This document shows positions 6,345 to 14,081 of a stretch of DNA of 14,778 bases, in pieces. How positions within the stretch are numbered: position 1 is the first letter of the stretch; the number at the start of each line of letters is the position of its first letter. Made by a program: the position numbers and the translations under genes. The stretch is from an uncultured Frankiales bacterium (GTDB lineage Bacteria; Actinomycetota; Actinomycetes; Mycobacteriales; SCTD01): positions 1 to 14,778 of the forward strand of contig CAMLIA010000109.1 in assembly GCA_946479905.1 (NCBI GenBank), written 5' to 3'. The notes beneath the pieces are model-generated. The model saw only the letters and a program-made list of their open reading frames with translations. It did not search any database and was not told the origin of the DNA.

Positions 6345-8249
6345 CTGACCAGCACCGTCCTCAGTGCCTCACCGCCGCTGGCAGACGTGGCACCCGACCT
6401 GGCCCAGGTCCTGAAGCGCAGCCAGCTGCTGACGCCGCCGCGGTTCGCGGTGTCGGAGATCCGCTGCGACACGGTGATGGTCCCGATGCGGGACGGTGTC
6501 CGGCTGGCGACCGACGTGTACCTCCCTCCGGTGACGCCGGCGCCGGCGGTGGCGATCCGGACGCCGTACAGCCGTGGGGAGGACCGCCAGGTCGGTGCGT
6601 ACCTGTCGTTGGCGCGGCGGGGGTACGTCGTGGTGGCTCAGGACGTCCGTGGCACCGGTGACAGCGAGCCGGACGTCTGGGACTTCTACGTGCGCGAGCC
6701 GGAGGACGGCTACGACCTGGTCGAGTGGGTGACCGGTCAGGAGTGGTTCGACGGGTTCCTGGGTGCCTGCGGCGGGTCGTACGTGGGGCAGACGCAGTGG
6801 CAGATGGCCATGCACCCCAGGATGTCGACGATCGTGCCGGACGTGAGCGGTCTCGGGGTGGCGGTGGACACCGCCCGGCTGCACATGTTCCTGGACGCGT
6901 ACTCGCGGTCGGTGGGCAAGGGCGAGGGCAAGGTCGACGTGCCGTACGCCGAGCTGGAGGGGCACCTGCTGGCGGAGACCCTCGCAGCCGGGTTCTACAA
7001 CGAGCCGCTCGAGCCGCAGCTGCCCGAGGGGTTGCAGGAGCGCTACCCGGAGCTCGCCGGGCTGTCGCCGGGCGCGACCCGGCGGTGGCTGTGGGAGCGG
7101 TACTGCGCGCTCGGCTGCGCGGAACGGGCCGAGCTGGTCAAGGAGCTGACCGGGTCCCCGCACGTGACGATGAGCGACATGGAGTCGCTCCCGTCGGTGT
7201 TCGGGCACGGCATCTCCCTGGACCGGCACACCCTGCCGAACCCGGACCCCGACGCGTTGGTGGCCGGGCTGCAGGCGCCGGTGCTGGTCCGGACCGGCTG
7301 GTACGACTGGTTCGTCCACGACGCGCTCGCGACCTGGGTGCTGCTGCGCCGCTCGGCGACCGAGCCGGTCCGGTCGGGCAGCCGGCTGCTGATCGCGCCG
7401 GCGGCGCACAACATGCCCGGCTACCACGAGGGGATGGCCGAGCACCCCGAGCTGCACCACGCCTACGGCGTCCCGACCAACGTGGAGCTCCTCCACCGCT
7501 GGTACAGCACGGTCCGGGAGGGTCGCGTCGAGCAGTGGCCGCGGGTCGTCTACTACCTGATGGGTGCCAACGAGTGGCGCGCCGCGGAGGACTGGCCGGT
7601 CCCGGGCGCGCGCGAGGTGGCCCTGTTCCTGCAGCCCGGTGGCGCGCTCAGCACCCAGCAGCCGCCACCGTCCGAGCCCGACCACTTCACCTACGACCCG
7701 CAGGACCCGACCCCCACCGTCGGGGGCAGCATCGTGTCGTTCGTCTACCCGCCCGGCAGCGTCGACGTCAGCGCGGTGCAGCAGCGACCCGACGTGCTCA
7801 CCTACACGACGGGAGTGCTGGAGCGCGACCTCGACGTGGTCGGCCCGGTGCGACTGCTGCTGCACGCGAGCAGCAGCGCGGTCGACACCGACTTCAACGC
7901 CCGGCTCAGTGACGTCTTCCCCGACGGTCGGGCGGTCCAGCTGCAGAGCGGGATGCTGCGTGCCCGGTTCCGCGACCTCGACGGCGAGCCGGCGCTGCTC
8001 GAGCCCGGCCGCGTCTACGTCTTCGAGATCGACATGTGGGCCACCGCCAACCGGTTCCGGGCCGGCCACCGGCTCCGCCTGGACCTCAGCTCCGCCGACT
8101 TCCCGAAGTATGACCGAAACACTAATCTCGGCGGTGCGCCCGGAGCCCCGGTGCCCGCCCACCAGACGATCCACCACGACCCCGACCACCCCTCCCAGCT
8201 GCGGCTGTGCGTGCTGGACGGGCCGGACGACCTGCTGAGCGAGGAGTGA
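6345..8249 (+). CDS. CocE/NonD family serine hydrolase (X-Pro dipeptidyl-peptidase S15-like)
   Basis: From the proposed CTG start the protein has 634 residues, somewhat longer than cocaine esterase (574). It has the family layout: an alpha/beta-hydrolase core opening with VMVPMRDGVRLATDVYLP, then QDVRGTGDS at 99-107, the nucleophile Ser145 in GGSYVG, a helical cap (about 165-300), GWYD with Asp321, and His355 in APAAHN. A C-terminal jelly-roll (about 385-634) includes DTDFNARLSDVFPDG and FPKYDRNTNLGG. The family cleaves esters, amides or acyl bonds, including cocaine, glutaryl amides and X-Pro peptides. There is no secretion signal. The start is uncertain: CTG at 6345 behind GGAGGGAG, or GTG at 6387; the frame is open much further upstream only because it overlaps the divergent gene. 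It is the first gene of a five-gene operon and ends 4 bases before the next ATG. Confidence 0.88.
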   Translation: MTSTVLSASPPLADVAPDLAQVLKRSQLLTPPRFAVSEIRCDTVMVPMRDGVRLATDVYLPPVTPAPAVAIRTPYSRGEDRQVGAYLSLARRGYVVVAQDVRGTGDSEPDVWDFYVREPEDGYDLVEWVTGQEWFDGFLGACGGSYVGQTQWQMAMHPRMSTIVPDVSGLGVAVDTARLHMFLDAYSRSVGKGEGKVDVPYAELEGHLLAETLAAGFYNEPLEPQLPEGLQERYPELAGLSPGATRRWLWERYCALGCAERAELVKELTGSPHVTMSDMESLPSVFGHGISLDRHTLPNPDPDALVAGLQAPVLVRTGWYDWFVHDALATWVLLRRSATEPVRSGSRLLIAPAAHNMPGYHEGMAEHPELHHAYGVPTNVELLHRWYSTVREGRVEQWPRVVYYLMGANEWRAAEDWPVPGAREVALFLQPGGALSTQQPPPSEPDHFTYDPQDPTPTVGGSIVSFVYPPGSVDVSAVQQRPDVLTYTTGVLERDLDVVGPVRLLLHASSSAVDTDFNARLSDVFPDGRAVQLQSGMLRARFRDLDGEPALLEPGRVYVFEIDMWATANRFRAGHRLRLDLSSADFPKYDRNTNLGGAPGAPVPAHQTIHHDPDHPSQLRLCVLDGPDDLLSEE

Positions 8250-8253
8250 GCTG

Positions 8254-9681
8254 ATGGTGGACCTGGCGTCGTTGCGCGACGAGCTCGCCGAGGTGCAGGC
8301 CTCGATGTCGGGGTCGGTGGGCGGCTCGGTCGTGGGTGTCGCGGTGGGGAAGGAGCAGGTGTCGGTCGCGCACGGGTGCGCGAACCTCAACACGGGCCAG
8401 CCGTTCACGACCGACACCGGGTTCCTCATCGGGTCGGTGACGAAGGTCCTCACGACGACCCTGGTGCTGCGGCTGGTGGAGCGAGGTCAGGTGGACCTCG
8501 ACGCCTCGGTGACGGACTACCTCCCGGACTTCCGGCTGGCCACCGACGGGCTGGCGAAGCGCATCACCGTGCGGATGCTGCTCAACCACAGCAACGGCCT
8601 CGAGGCGCACACGATGGCGCCGACAGCCGTGCGCGGCCGGGACGCGGCCAGGTCGTACGAGCAGCGGTTGGCGGAGACGGCCACGGTGTTCGAGCCGGGC
8701 TCGGCAGTGCACTACAGCAACCCCGGGTTCGTGCTGGCCGGCCGGGTGGCGGAGGAGGTCACCGGGCTGCCGTTCGAGCGTGCCGTCGCGCAGGAGGTCT
8801 TCGGCCCGTGCGGGATGGCGGACGCGACGGCGGTGCAGACCGAGGCGTTCCTGCGTCGTACGGCGATCGGAGCGCGGGGCAACCCGGACGGCACCCTCCG
8901 GGCCACCGAGCTGTTCACACTGCCCGAGTCGATGGGACCGTGCGGGAGCACCCCGATCGCGACGGTGGCGGACATGATCGCGTTCGGCCGCACGCACCTG
9001 CGCGCGGGGGTCAGCCCGACCGGCGAGCGGGTGCTGTCGGCCGAGCTGGTGCAGGCGATGCAGACACCCACGATCGACATGCAGACGCCGGCCACGCCGC
9101 CGATGGGCCTGGGCTGGTGGCTGGCGCCCATCGCGGGGACGGTGGCGCCGTCGCACGGCGGTGGGTCGCCGGGCGGCAACCACTGGTTCTGCATCCTGCC
9201 GGAGCACGACGCCGTGATCGTGTCGTTCGCGACGGGCCCGGGGGCGGGTGCGGTCAACGACGCGCTGCACGCGACCGTGCTGCGGCACCTGACGGGCGAC
9301 GACGTCGGCCTGCCCTTCGAGCCGGGTCCGTCGGAGGTGGACCCCGACGAGCTGGTCGGCACCTACACGGCGTACCAGCACAAGGCCGTGGTCGAGCGCG
9401 GCGAGGGCGACACCCTGGTGGTGTCACGCCGCGACATCGACTGGGACGACGAGCACCGCGAGCTGTTCCGCCGGCAGTGGGGTGCTGTCGAGACGGCCTT
9501 CCCACCACTGGTCCTCAAGCCGGTCGGGCACCGGCTGTACGCCCCCGCGGCGCTGCCCCTGGAGGCGCTCGGCGGGCTGGGTGGCCGGTTCAACCTGCAC
9601 TCCTTCCTCCCGGCCGCGGACGGGCACGACGCCGGCTTCTACTTCGCGATGCTGTTCCACCCGCTCGAAGCGAGGTCGTGA
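8254..9681 (+). CDS. Beta-lactamase-fold serine hydrolase (class C / esterase EstB-like)
   Basis: This 475-residue protein carries the three motifs of the serine beta-lactamase/DD-peptidase superfamily in order and at usual spacing: S-x-x-K at 61-64 (SVTK, nucleophile Ser61 and general-base Lys64), Y-x-N at 154-156 (YSN), and H-G-G at 301-303 in place of K-T-G. The HxG form is typical of class C-related esterases, D-aminopeptidases and amide hydrolases rather than true penicillin-resistance enzymes. Residues from about 330 form a C-terminal extension of about 140 residues. No signal peptide is visible, so it should act in the cytoplasm, on a pathway ester, amide or lactam. GAGGAG at 8241-8246 lies seven bases before the ATG. 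The TGA overlaps the GTG of the acyl-CoA synthetase gene. Confidence 0.9.
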   Translation: MVDLASLRDELAEVQASMSGSVGGSVVGVAVGKEQVSVAHGCANLNTGQPFTTDTGFLIGSVTKVLTTTLVLRLVERGQVDLDASVTDYLPDFRLATDGLAKRITVRMLLNHSNGLEAHTMAPTAVRGRDAARSYEQRLAETATVFEPGSAVHYSNPGFVLAGRVAEEVTGLPFERAVAQEVFGPCGMADATAVQTEAFLRRTAIGARGNPDGTLRATELFTLPESMGPCGSTPIATVADMIAFGRTHLRAGVSPTGERVLSAELVQAMQTPTIDMQTPATPPMGLGWWLAPIAGTVAPSHGGGSPGGNHWFCILPEHDAVIVSFATGPGAGAVNDALHATVLRHLTGDDVGLPFEPGPSEVDPDELVGTYTAYQHKAVVERGEGDTLVVSRRDIDWDDEHRELFRRQWGAVETAFPPLVLKPVGHRLYAPAALPLEALGGLGGRFNLHSFLPAADGHDAGFYFAMLFHPLEARS

Positions 9682-11243
9682 CCGTGCTCGTGCACGACTA
9701 CCTCGACCGCGGCTTCCACCTCGCCCCGGACGCACCGTGCATGGAGGCGCCCGACGGCACCGTCCTCATGACGCACCGGGACCTGCACGACGCCTCCGTG
9801 CGGATCGCCGCCCAGCTGGTCGCCGACGGGCTGCAGGTCGGCGACCGGGTCGCGATCTTCAGCCCGAACGACCCGTGGGCCTTCGCCTGCGTCGTCGGCG
9901 TGCTGCGTGCCGGTGGGACCTGGACGGCCGTCAACGCCGCCAGTGCCGAGGACGACCTCGTCGCGTTCCTCACGCTCGCCGGGTGCTCCCGGCTGATCTA
10001 CCACGCGGCGCTCACCGAGCGCGCCGACGGGTTGCTCGCCCGGCTGCCGGAGGTCCGGACCGCCGTGGCGATCGGTGCCGGTCGACCGGGCGACCCGTCC
10101 CTCGAGGACTGGCTGCCTCCGACGGGCTCCGCGTTCACCGCTCCCGAGACCAGCCCGAGCTCACCCGCGATGCTGGCCGGAACGGGCGGTACGACGGGGG
10201 TGCCGAAGGCGGTCCCGCTGACGCACAAGCAGATCACCGTGATGTGCCTGGCGTTCAACGCCCACCTGCACGAGACGGAGCCGCCGCGGTTCATCTGCGC
10301 GGCGCCGATGACCCATGCCGCCGGGGGAGCGGCGTTCCCGGTGCTGGCCGAGGGCGGGTCGGTCATCATCCACCAGGGCGTGGTCCCCGCGGACGTCCTC
10401 GAGTCGATCGAGCGCAACCGGGCCAGCCGGATCTACCTGCCTCCGACAGCGCTGTACGCGCTGCTCGCCCACCCCGATGCGCAGAAGCGCGACGTCTCCT
10501 CGCTGCAGCACTTCCTCATCGCCTCCTCACCGGTCTCGCCCGACCGGCTCGCCGAGGCCGTGCGCGTCTTCGGCCCGGTGCTGACCCAGGTCTACGGCCA
10601 GAGCGAGGCGCCGTTCATCTGCACGGTGCTGTCCCGCGAGGACATCGCCGCGGCCGTCGCGGACGACCGGCTGCAGCGGCGGCTGGCCTCCTGCGGCCGC
10701 TCGTCGCTGGTCGCGCGGGTGGAGATCATGGCGGACGACGGCACGCTGCTCGGTCCCGACGAGGAGGGCGAGATCGTCGTCCGGTCCCCGCTCGTCTTCG
10801 ACGGCTACTGGCAGAACCCGGAGGCCACGGCCGAGACGCGGCGGCCGGGCGGCTGGCACGGCACCGGTGACGTCGGGGTGCGCGACGCGGACGGCTACGT
10901 CTACGTCGTCGACCGCAAGAAGGACATGATCATCACCGGCGGTTTCAACGTCTACCCGTCGGAGGTCGAGAAGGTGATCCACACGCTGCCCGAGGTCAAC
11001 GACTGCGCCGTCATCGGCGTACCCGACGACAAGTGGGGGGAGGCCGTCGTCGCCGTGATCGAGCCCAAGCCGGACGCCACCGTGGATCCTGACGCGGTCC
11101 TCGCCGCCTGCAAGAGCGCGCTCGGCTCGGTCAAGACCCCGAAGCAGGTCATCCTCCGCACCCTGCCGCGCTCCGCGGTCGGGAAGGTCCTCAAGCGGGA
11201 GCTGCGCGAGGAGTTCTGGGCCGGCCGGGACCGAAGGGTGTGA
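9678..11243 (+). CDS. Acyl-CoA synthetase (ANL superfamily AMP-dependent ligase)
   Basis: This 521-residue protein contains the ANL ligase motifs: the phosphate loop LAGTGGTTGVPKAVP at about 166-180, YGQSE at 306-310, HGTGD near 395, the hinge DRKKDMIITGGFNVYPSEVE starting at 412, and GKVLK at 502-506 with the catalytic Lys503. Such enzymes activate a carboxylic acid with ATP through an acyl-AMP and transfer it to CoA. Chain length or aromatic preference cannot be read from the sequence. Start: the GTG at 9678 overlaps the previous stop (GTGA), but the GTG at 9684 has GAGG at better spacing; the two differ by two residues. The much longer upstream open frame is a shadow of the preceding gene. 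It probably activates the acid released by the operon's hydrolases. Confidence 0.93.
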   Translation: MTVLVHDYLDRGFHLAPDAPCMEAPDGTVLMTHRDLHDASVRIAAQLVADGLQVGDRVAIFSPNDPWAFACVVGVLRAGGTWTAVNAASAEDDLVAFLTLAGCSRLIYHAALTERADGLLARLPEVRTAVAIGAGRPGDPSLEDWLPPTGSAFTAPETSPSSPAMLAGTGGTTGVPKAVPLTHKQITVMCLAFNAHLHETEPPRFICAAPMTHAAGGAAFPVLAEGGSVIIHQGVVPADVLESIERNRASRIYLPPTALYALLAHPDAQKRDVSSLQHFLIASSPVSPDRLAEAVRVFGPVLTQVYGQSEAPFICTVLSREDIAAAVADDRLQRRLASCGRSSLVARVEIMADDGTLLGPDEEGEIVVRSPLVFDGYWQNPEATAETRRPGGWHGTGDVGVRDADGYVYVVDRKKDMIITGGFNVYPSEVEKVIHTLPEVNDCAVIGVPDDKWGEAVVAVIEPKPDATVDPDAVLAACKSALGSVKTPKQVILRTLPRSAVGKVLKRELREEFWAGRDRRV

Positions 11244-11247
11244 TCGG

Positions 11248-12477
11248 GTGACGACCGACATCCGCTGGCTGCACGGTGCCACCGTCGTCACGGCAACGGG
11301 TGCCGACCCCGCGCCGGCCGGTGTCCTCCTCGAGGGCGACCGGATCGCCCGGGTCGGCGGCTCCGCGCCGGCCGGCGCGGAGGTGATCGACTGCACGGGG
11401 CTCACCGTGACACCGGGCCTCATCGACGCGCACGTCCACCTCGGCATGTCCAGCCCGCTGGAGCCGAGCATCAACCACGGGATGTCGGTCGCGGAGGTCG
11501 CGGCCGACATCTTCGCCAACTGCACGCAGACCCTGCACGGCGGCTTCACGACCGTGCGCGACTGCGGGGGGATCGATGCCGGGCTGCCCCGGGCGGTCTC
11601 CCTCGGCAAGGTCGTGGGGCCGAGGATCCTGCAGTGCGGGCCGATCCACTGCCAGACCGGCGGCCACGGCCACTTCGCCCCCGACTGGGAGCCGACCAGC
11701 ATGTGGTGCGCGCGCGACATCCCCGGCCTGCGCTCGCTGTCGGTGCTGTGCGACGGGCCGGAGGAGATGCGCAAGAACGTCAGGGAGACCTTCCGGCGCG
11801 GCGCGGAGTTCCTGAAGCTGTGCGTCACCGGCGGCGTCATCTCCAAGCACGACAAGCTGACCGACACCCAGTTCACCGTCGAGGAGATCGCCGTCGCCGT
11901 CGCCGAGGCTGCCGCCCGCGGCAGCTACGTGACCGTGCACGCCCACAACACGGCCGGCATCCGGAACGCGGTCGAGGCTGGCGTCCTGTGCGTCGAGCAC
12001 GGCACGGGCATCGACGACGAGACCGCCGCTCTCATGGCGGAGCGAGGGGTGGCGCTCGTGCCGACGCTCGCTGCTGTGGAGGCGGTCGCGGGCAACGCCC
12101 TGGGACTTCCTGCCGACATCGCGGAGCGGGCCCTGGCCGTCCGTGCGGCCATGGTCCAGGGGCTGCTCGCTGCCAAGGCCGCAGGTGTGCGGGTCGGCTC
12201 CGGATCGGACCTGATCGGGCCGAACCAGGGCCACCGCGGGCAGGAGATCGAGCTGCGCGCCCGGGTCGAGACGCCGATGGAGGCGCTGATCGCCGCGACC
12301 CGCACCAACGCCGGCATCCTCGGCCTCGCCGACGAGGTCGGCACGCTGGAGGTCGGCAAGCGCGCCGACATCGTCGCCTTCGCGTCCGACCCCCTCGACA
12401 ACCCGAAGCTGTTCGGCGACCCCAGCAGCGTGGTGCTCGTGCTCCAGGGCGGGAAGACCGTGAAGGACACCAGGTGA
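11248..12477 (+). CDS. Metal-dependent amidohydrolase (imidazolonepropionase / Xaa-Pro dipeptidase-like subgroup)
   Basis: This 409-residue protein is a TIM-barrel amidohydrolase. Metal-site residues in order are H62-x-H64 in GLIDAHVHLG, Lys190 in AEFLKLCVTGGV (the position of the carboxylated lysine bridging two metals), His231/His233 in TVHAHN, His251 in CVEHG, and Asp321 in GSGSDLIG. The C-terminal beta-sandwich segment GTLEVGKRADIVAF is typical. This subgroup includes dipeptidases and carboxypeptidases for N-acyl or prolyl/lysyl/arginyl amino acids, and imidazolonepropionase-like enzymes, so an amide or lactam bond is the likely target. All metal ligands are present, unlike in the M19-like protein of the same locus. 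The GTG start at 11248 follows GAAGGG at 11233-11238. The stop overlaps the start of the DapB-like gene. Confidence 0.9.
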   Translation: MTTDIRWLHGATVVTATGADPAPAGVLLEGDRIARVGGSAPAGAEVIDCTGLTVTPGLIDAHVHLGMSSPLEPSINHGMSVAEVAADIFANCTQTLHGGFTTVRDCGGIDAGLPRAVSLGKVVGPRILQCGPIHCQTGGHGHFAPDWEPTSMWCARDIPGLRSLSVLCDGPEEMRKNVRETFRRGAEFLKLCVTGGVISKHDKLTDTQFTVEEIAVAVAEAAARGSYVTVHAHNTAGIRNAVEAGVLCVEHGTGIDDETAALMAERGVALVPTLAAVEAVAGNALGLPADIAERALAVRAAMVQGLLAAKAAGVRVGSGSDLIGPNQGHRGQEIELRARVETPMEALIAATRTNAGILGLADEVGTLEVGKRADIVAFASDPLDNPKLFGDPSSVVLVLQGGKTVKDTR

Positions 12478-13280
12478 TCAGGGTGTGCGTCGCCGGTGCG
12501 ACCGGCTGGACGGGACGAGCCGTGGCGGAGGCGGTGCTGGCCGACCCCGGGCTGGAGCTGGTCAGCGCGGTCTCCCGCAGCGCGGCCGGACAGGACCTGG
12601 GTGCGGCCTGGGGCACAGGTCCGAACGGCGTCCCGGTGCACGGCACGGTCGGCGACGCACTGGGCGGCTGCGACGTGCTGGTCGACTACACGTCGTACGC
12701 CGTGATCCGCGAGCACACGCTCGCCGCGGTCGAGCGCGGCGTGCACGTCGTGGTCGGGTCCTCGGGGCTGTCGAAGCAGGACCTCGCCGAGATCGACGAG
12801 CGGGCCACCGCCGCCGGGGTGGGGGTGTTCGCGGCGGGGAACTTCTCGATCACCGCGACCCTGATGCAGCTGGCGGCGCTGCTCGTCGCCCCGCACCTGC
12901 CGAGCTGGGAGATCGTCGACTACGCCTCGGCGACCAAGCCGGACGCGCCGAGCGGCACCGCCCGCGAGCTGGCCGAGCGGCTCGGCGAGATCAAGCACCC
13001 AGTGGTGGACCGTCCGGTCCACGAGACCGGCGGAGCGGTCGAGGCGCGCGGCGCCACCGTGGCCGGGACGCAGGTCCACTCGGTCCGGCTCCCGGGGTAC
13101 GAGCTGGCGACCGAGCTGGTCTTCGGGCTGCCTCACGAGCGGCTCGTCCTGCGTCAGGAGAGCAGCCACCACCCGGAGCAGTTCGTGCCCGGCACCCTGC
13201 TCGCCGTTCACAAGGTCCCGGCGATCACCGGCGTCACCCGCGACCTCGCCGCCCTCCTCCTCTCCTCGTCGGGGGCGTGA
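12474..13280 (+). CDS. DapB-like NAD(P)H-dependent reductase lacking the catalytic His pair
   Basis: This 268-residue protein has the length and order of 4-hydroxy-tetrahydrodipicolinate reductase: the Rossmann motif GATGWTG at 8-14, VVVGSSGL at 93-99 (family V-I-G-T-T-G), AGNFSITATLM at 121-131 (family A-P-N-F-S-x-G-V-N), DAPSGTA at 157-163, and SVRLPGYE at 203-210. In true DapB the stretch before DAPSGTA reads E-A-H-H-R-x-K. Here it is DYASATKP, so the two histidines are Ala151 and Ser152 while Lys155 remains. Binding of a nicotinamide nucleotide is expected, but lysine biosynthesis is unlikely, as is the gene symbol dapB. It may reduce or oxidise another imine or carbonyl in the pathway. 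The GTG start overlaps the previous stop (GTGA), with GAAGGA six bases upstream. Last gene of the operon; its stop is 3 bases from the convergent hydratase stop. Confidence 0.85.
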   Translation: MIRVCVAGATGWTGRAVAEAVLADPGLELVSAVSRSAAGQDLGAAWGTGPNGVPVHGTVGDALGGCDVLVDYTSYAVIREHTLAAVERGVHVVVGSSGLSKQDLAEIDERATAAGVGVFAAGNFSITATLMQLAALLVAPHLPSWEIVDYASATKPDAPSGTARELAERLGEIKHPVVDRPVHETGGAVEARGATVAGTQVHSVRLPGYELATELVFGLPHERLVLRQESSHHPEQFVPGTLLAVHKVPAITGVTRDLAALLLSSSGA

Positions 13281-13283
13281 GGC

Positions 13284-14081
13284 TCAGTCGATCGCGTCTG
13301 AGTAGACGGGCGGGCGGCGCTCGGCGACAGCGCGCCGGGCCTCGAGCGAGTCGGGGTAGCCGGACAGGCGCCCCGTCATGCGCTGCTCGAACTCGTAGCC
13401 GGCCTTGAGGTCCATGAACTCGATGGTGTTGAGGGCCTCCTTGGCGTGGCGCACCGCCTGGCGGCTGTGCCGCGCGATCCTGCCGGCCAGGTCCCGGGCG
13501 GCAGCGTCGAGCTGGTCGTCCGGGACGACGTCGGCGACGAGGCCGTAGCCACGCAGCTCCGCGACCGGCACAGGGTCCGCGGTGAGGTACATCCTGCGCA
13601 CGACGGGTTCGGGCACGAGACGGCGCAGGTGCTTGGCCCCTCCCATCACGCCGACCGAGACCTCAGGGACGGCGAAGCGGGTGCTCTCACCGGCGACGAG
13701 GATGTCGCAGGAGGCGGCCAGGCCGATGCCCGACCCGGTGATCATGCCGTGCACGGCGCCGATGACGGGGACGGGGCAGTCGTAGACCGCGTTGAAGGCG
13801 TCCCGCACCAGCCGCATCCTGCCGGGGGAGTTGGCGGGGTCCAGGTCGAGGAACTCCTGGAGCTCGTTGCCCGCGCAGAAGTGCTTGCCCCGCCCCCGGA
13901 AGACCACGACGCGGACGCCGGGGAGATGCACGTCGAGGAAGGAGAAGCAGTCCCTCAGCTCGTGGTACATCGCCAGGTTGACCGCGTTCACCGGTGGCCG
14001 GTCCAGCGTGACGAACGCGACCGGTCCCTCTCGCTCGACGTCGAGGAACTGGAACGACACGGTGCTGGACGTGATGGTCAT
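13284..14081 (-). CDS. Enoyl-CoA hydratase/isomerase (crotonase) family protein
   Basis: This 265-residue crotonase-fold protein has the oxyanion-hole segments HFCAGNEL (67-74) and AVHGMITGSGIGLAASCDI (109-126), followed by FAVPEVSVG, where Glu140 matches the first catalytic Glu of enoyl-CoA hydratase. The second catalytic Glu (Glu164 in the rat enzyme) lies where this protein has Arg (VVRRMYLTADP), and the usual G-G-T-Q-R-L is GGAKHLRR. Simple syn-hydration is therefore uncertain; isomerase, hydrolase or racemase-type chemistry on a CoA ester is possible. The ATG at 14081 overlaps the stop of the upstream acyl-CoA dehydrogenase (ATGA) and follows GGAG, so the two form a coupled pair likely acting in sequence on an acyl-CoA. 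Confidence 0.9.
   Translation of the reverse strand: MTITSSTVSFQFLDVEREGPVAFVTLDRPPVNAVNLAMYHELRDCFSFLDVHLPGVRVVVFRGRGKHFCAGNELQEFLDLDPANSPGRMRLVRDAFNAVYDCPVPVIGAVHGMITGSGIGLAASCDILVAGESTRFAVPEVSVGVMGGAKHLRRLVPEPVVRRMYLTADPVPVAELRGYGLVADVVPDDQLDAAARDLAGRIARHSRQAVRHAKEALNTIEFMDLKAGYEFEQRMTGRLSGYPDSLEARRAVAERRPPVYSDAID

Noticed and set aside
6369..8453. A 694-codon open frame on the minus strand opposite the CocE-type gene
   Set aside because: The composition is high in Arg, Val, His and Gly, with no domain motif. The + frame holds a complete hydrolase with catalytic triad and jelly-roll, so this is an antisense shadow.
8376..9677. Upstream extension of the acyl-CoA synthetase frame, which would suggest a large fusion protein
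   Set aside because: The extension is the out-of-frame shadow of the beta-lactamase-fold gene. Ligase homology begins only after the GTGA overlap at 9678.
8254..9681. Antibiotic resistance by the beta-lactamase-fold protein
   Set aside because: No export signal is visible, the third motif is HGG rather than KTG, and the gene lies inside a catabolic operon. An esterase or amidase role fits better.
11634..12473. Upstream extension of the DapB-like frame
   Set aside because: It overlaps the amidohydrolase gene and has only shadow composition. The Rossmann start IRVCVAGATG follows directly on the GTG at 12474.
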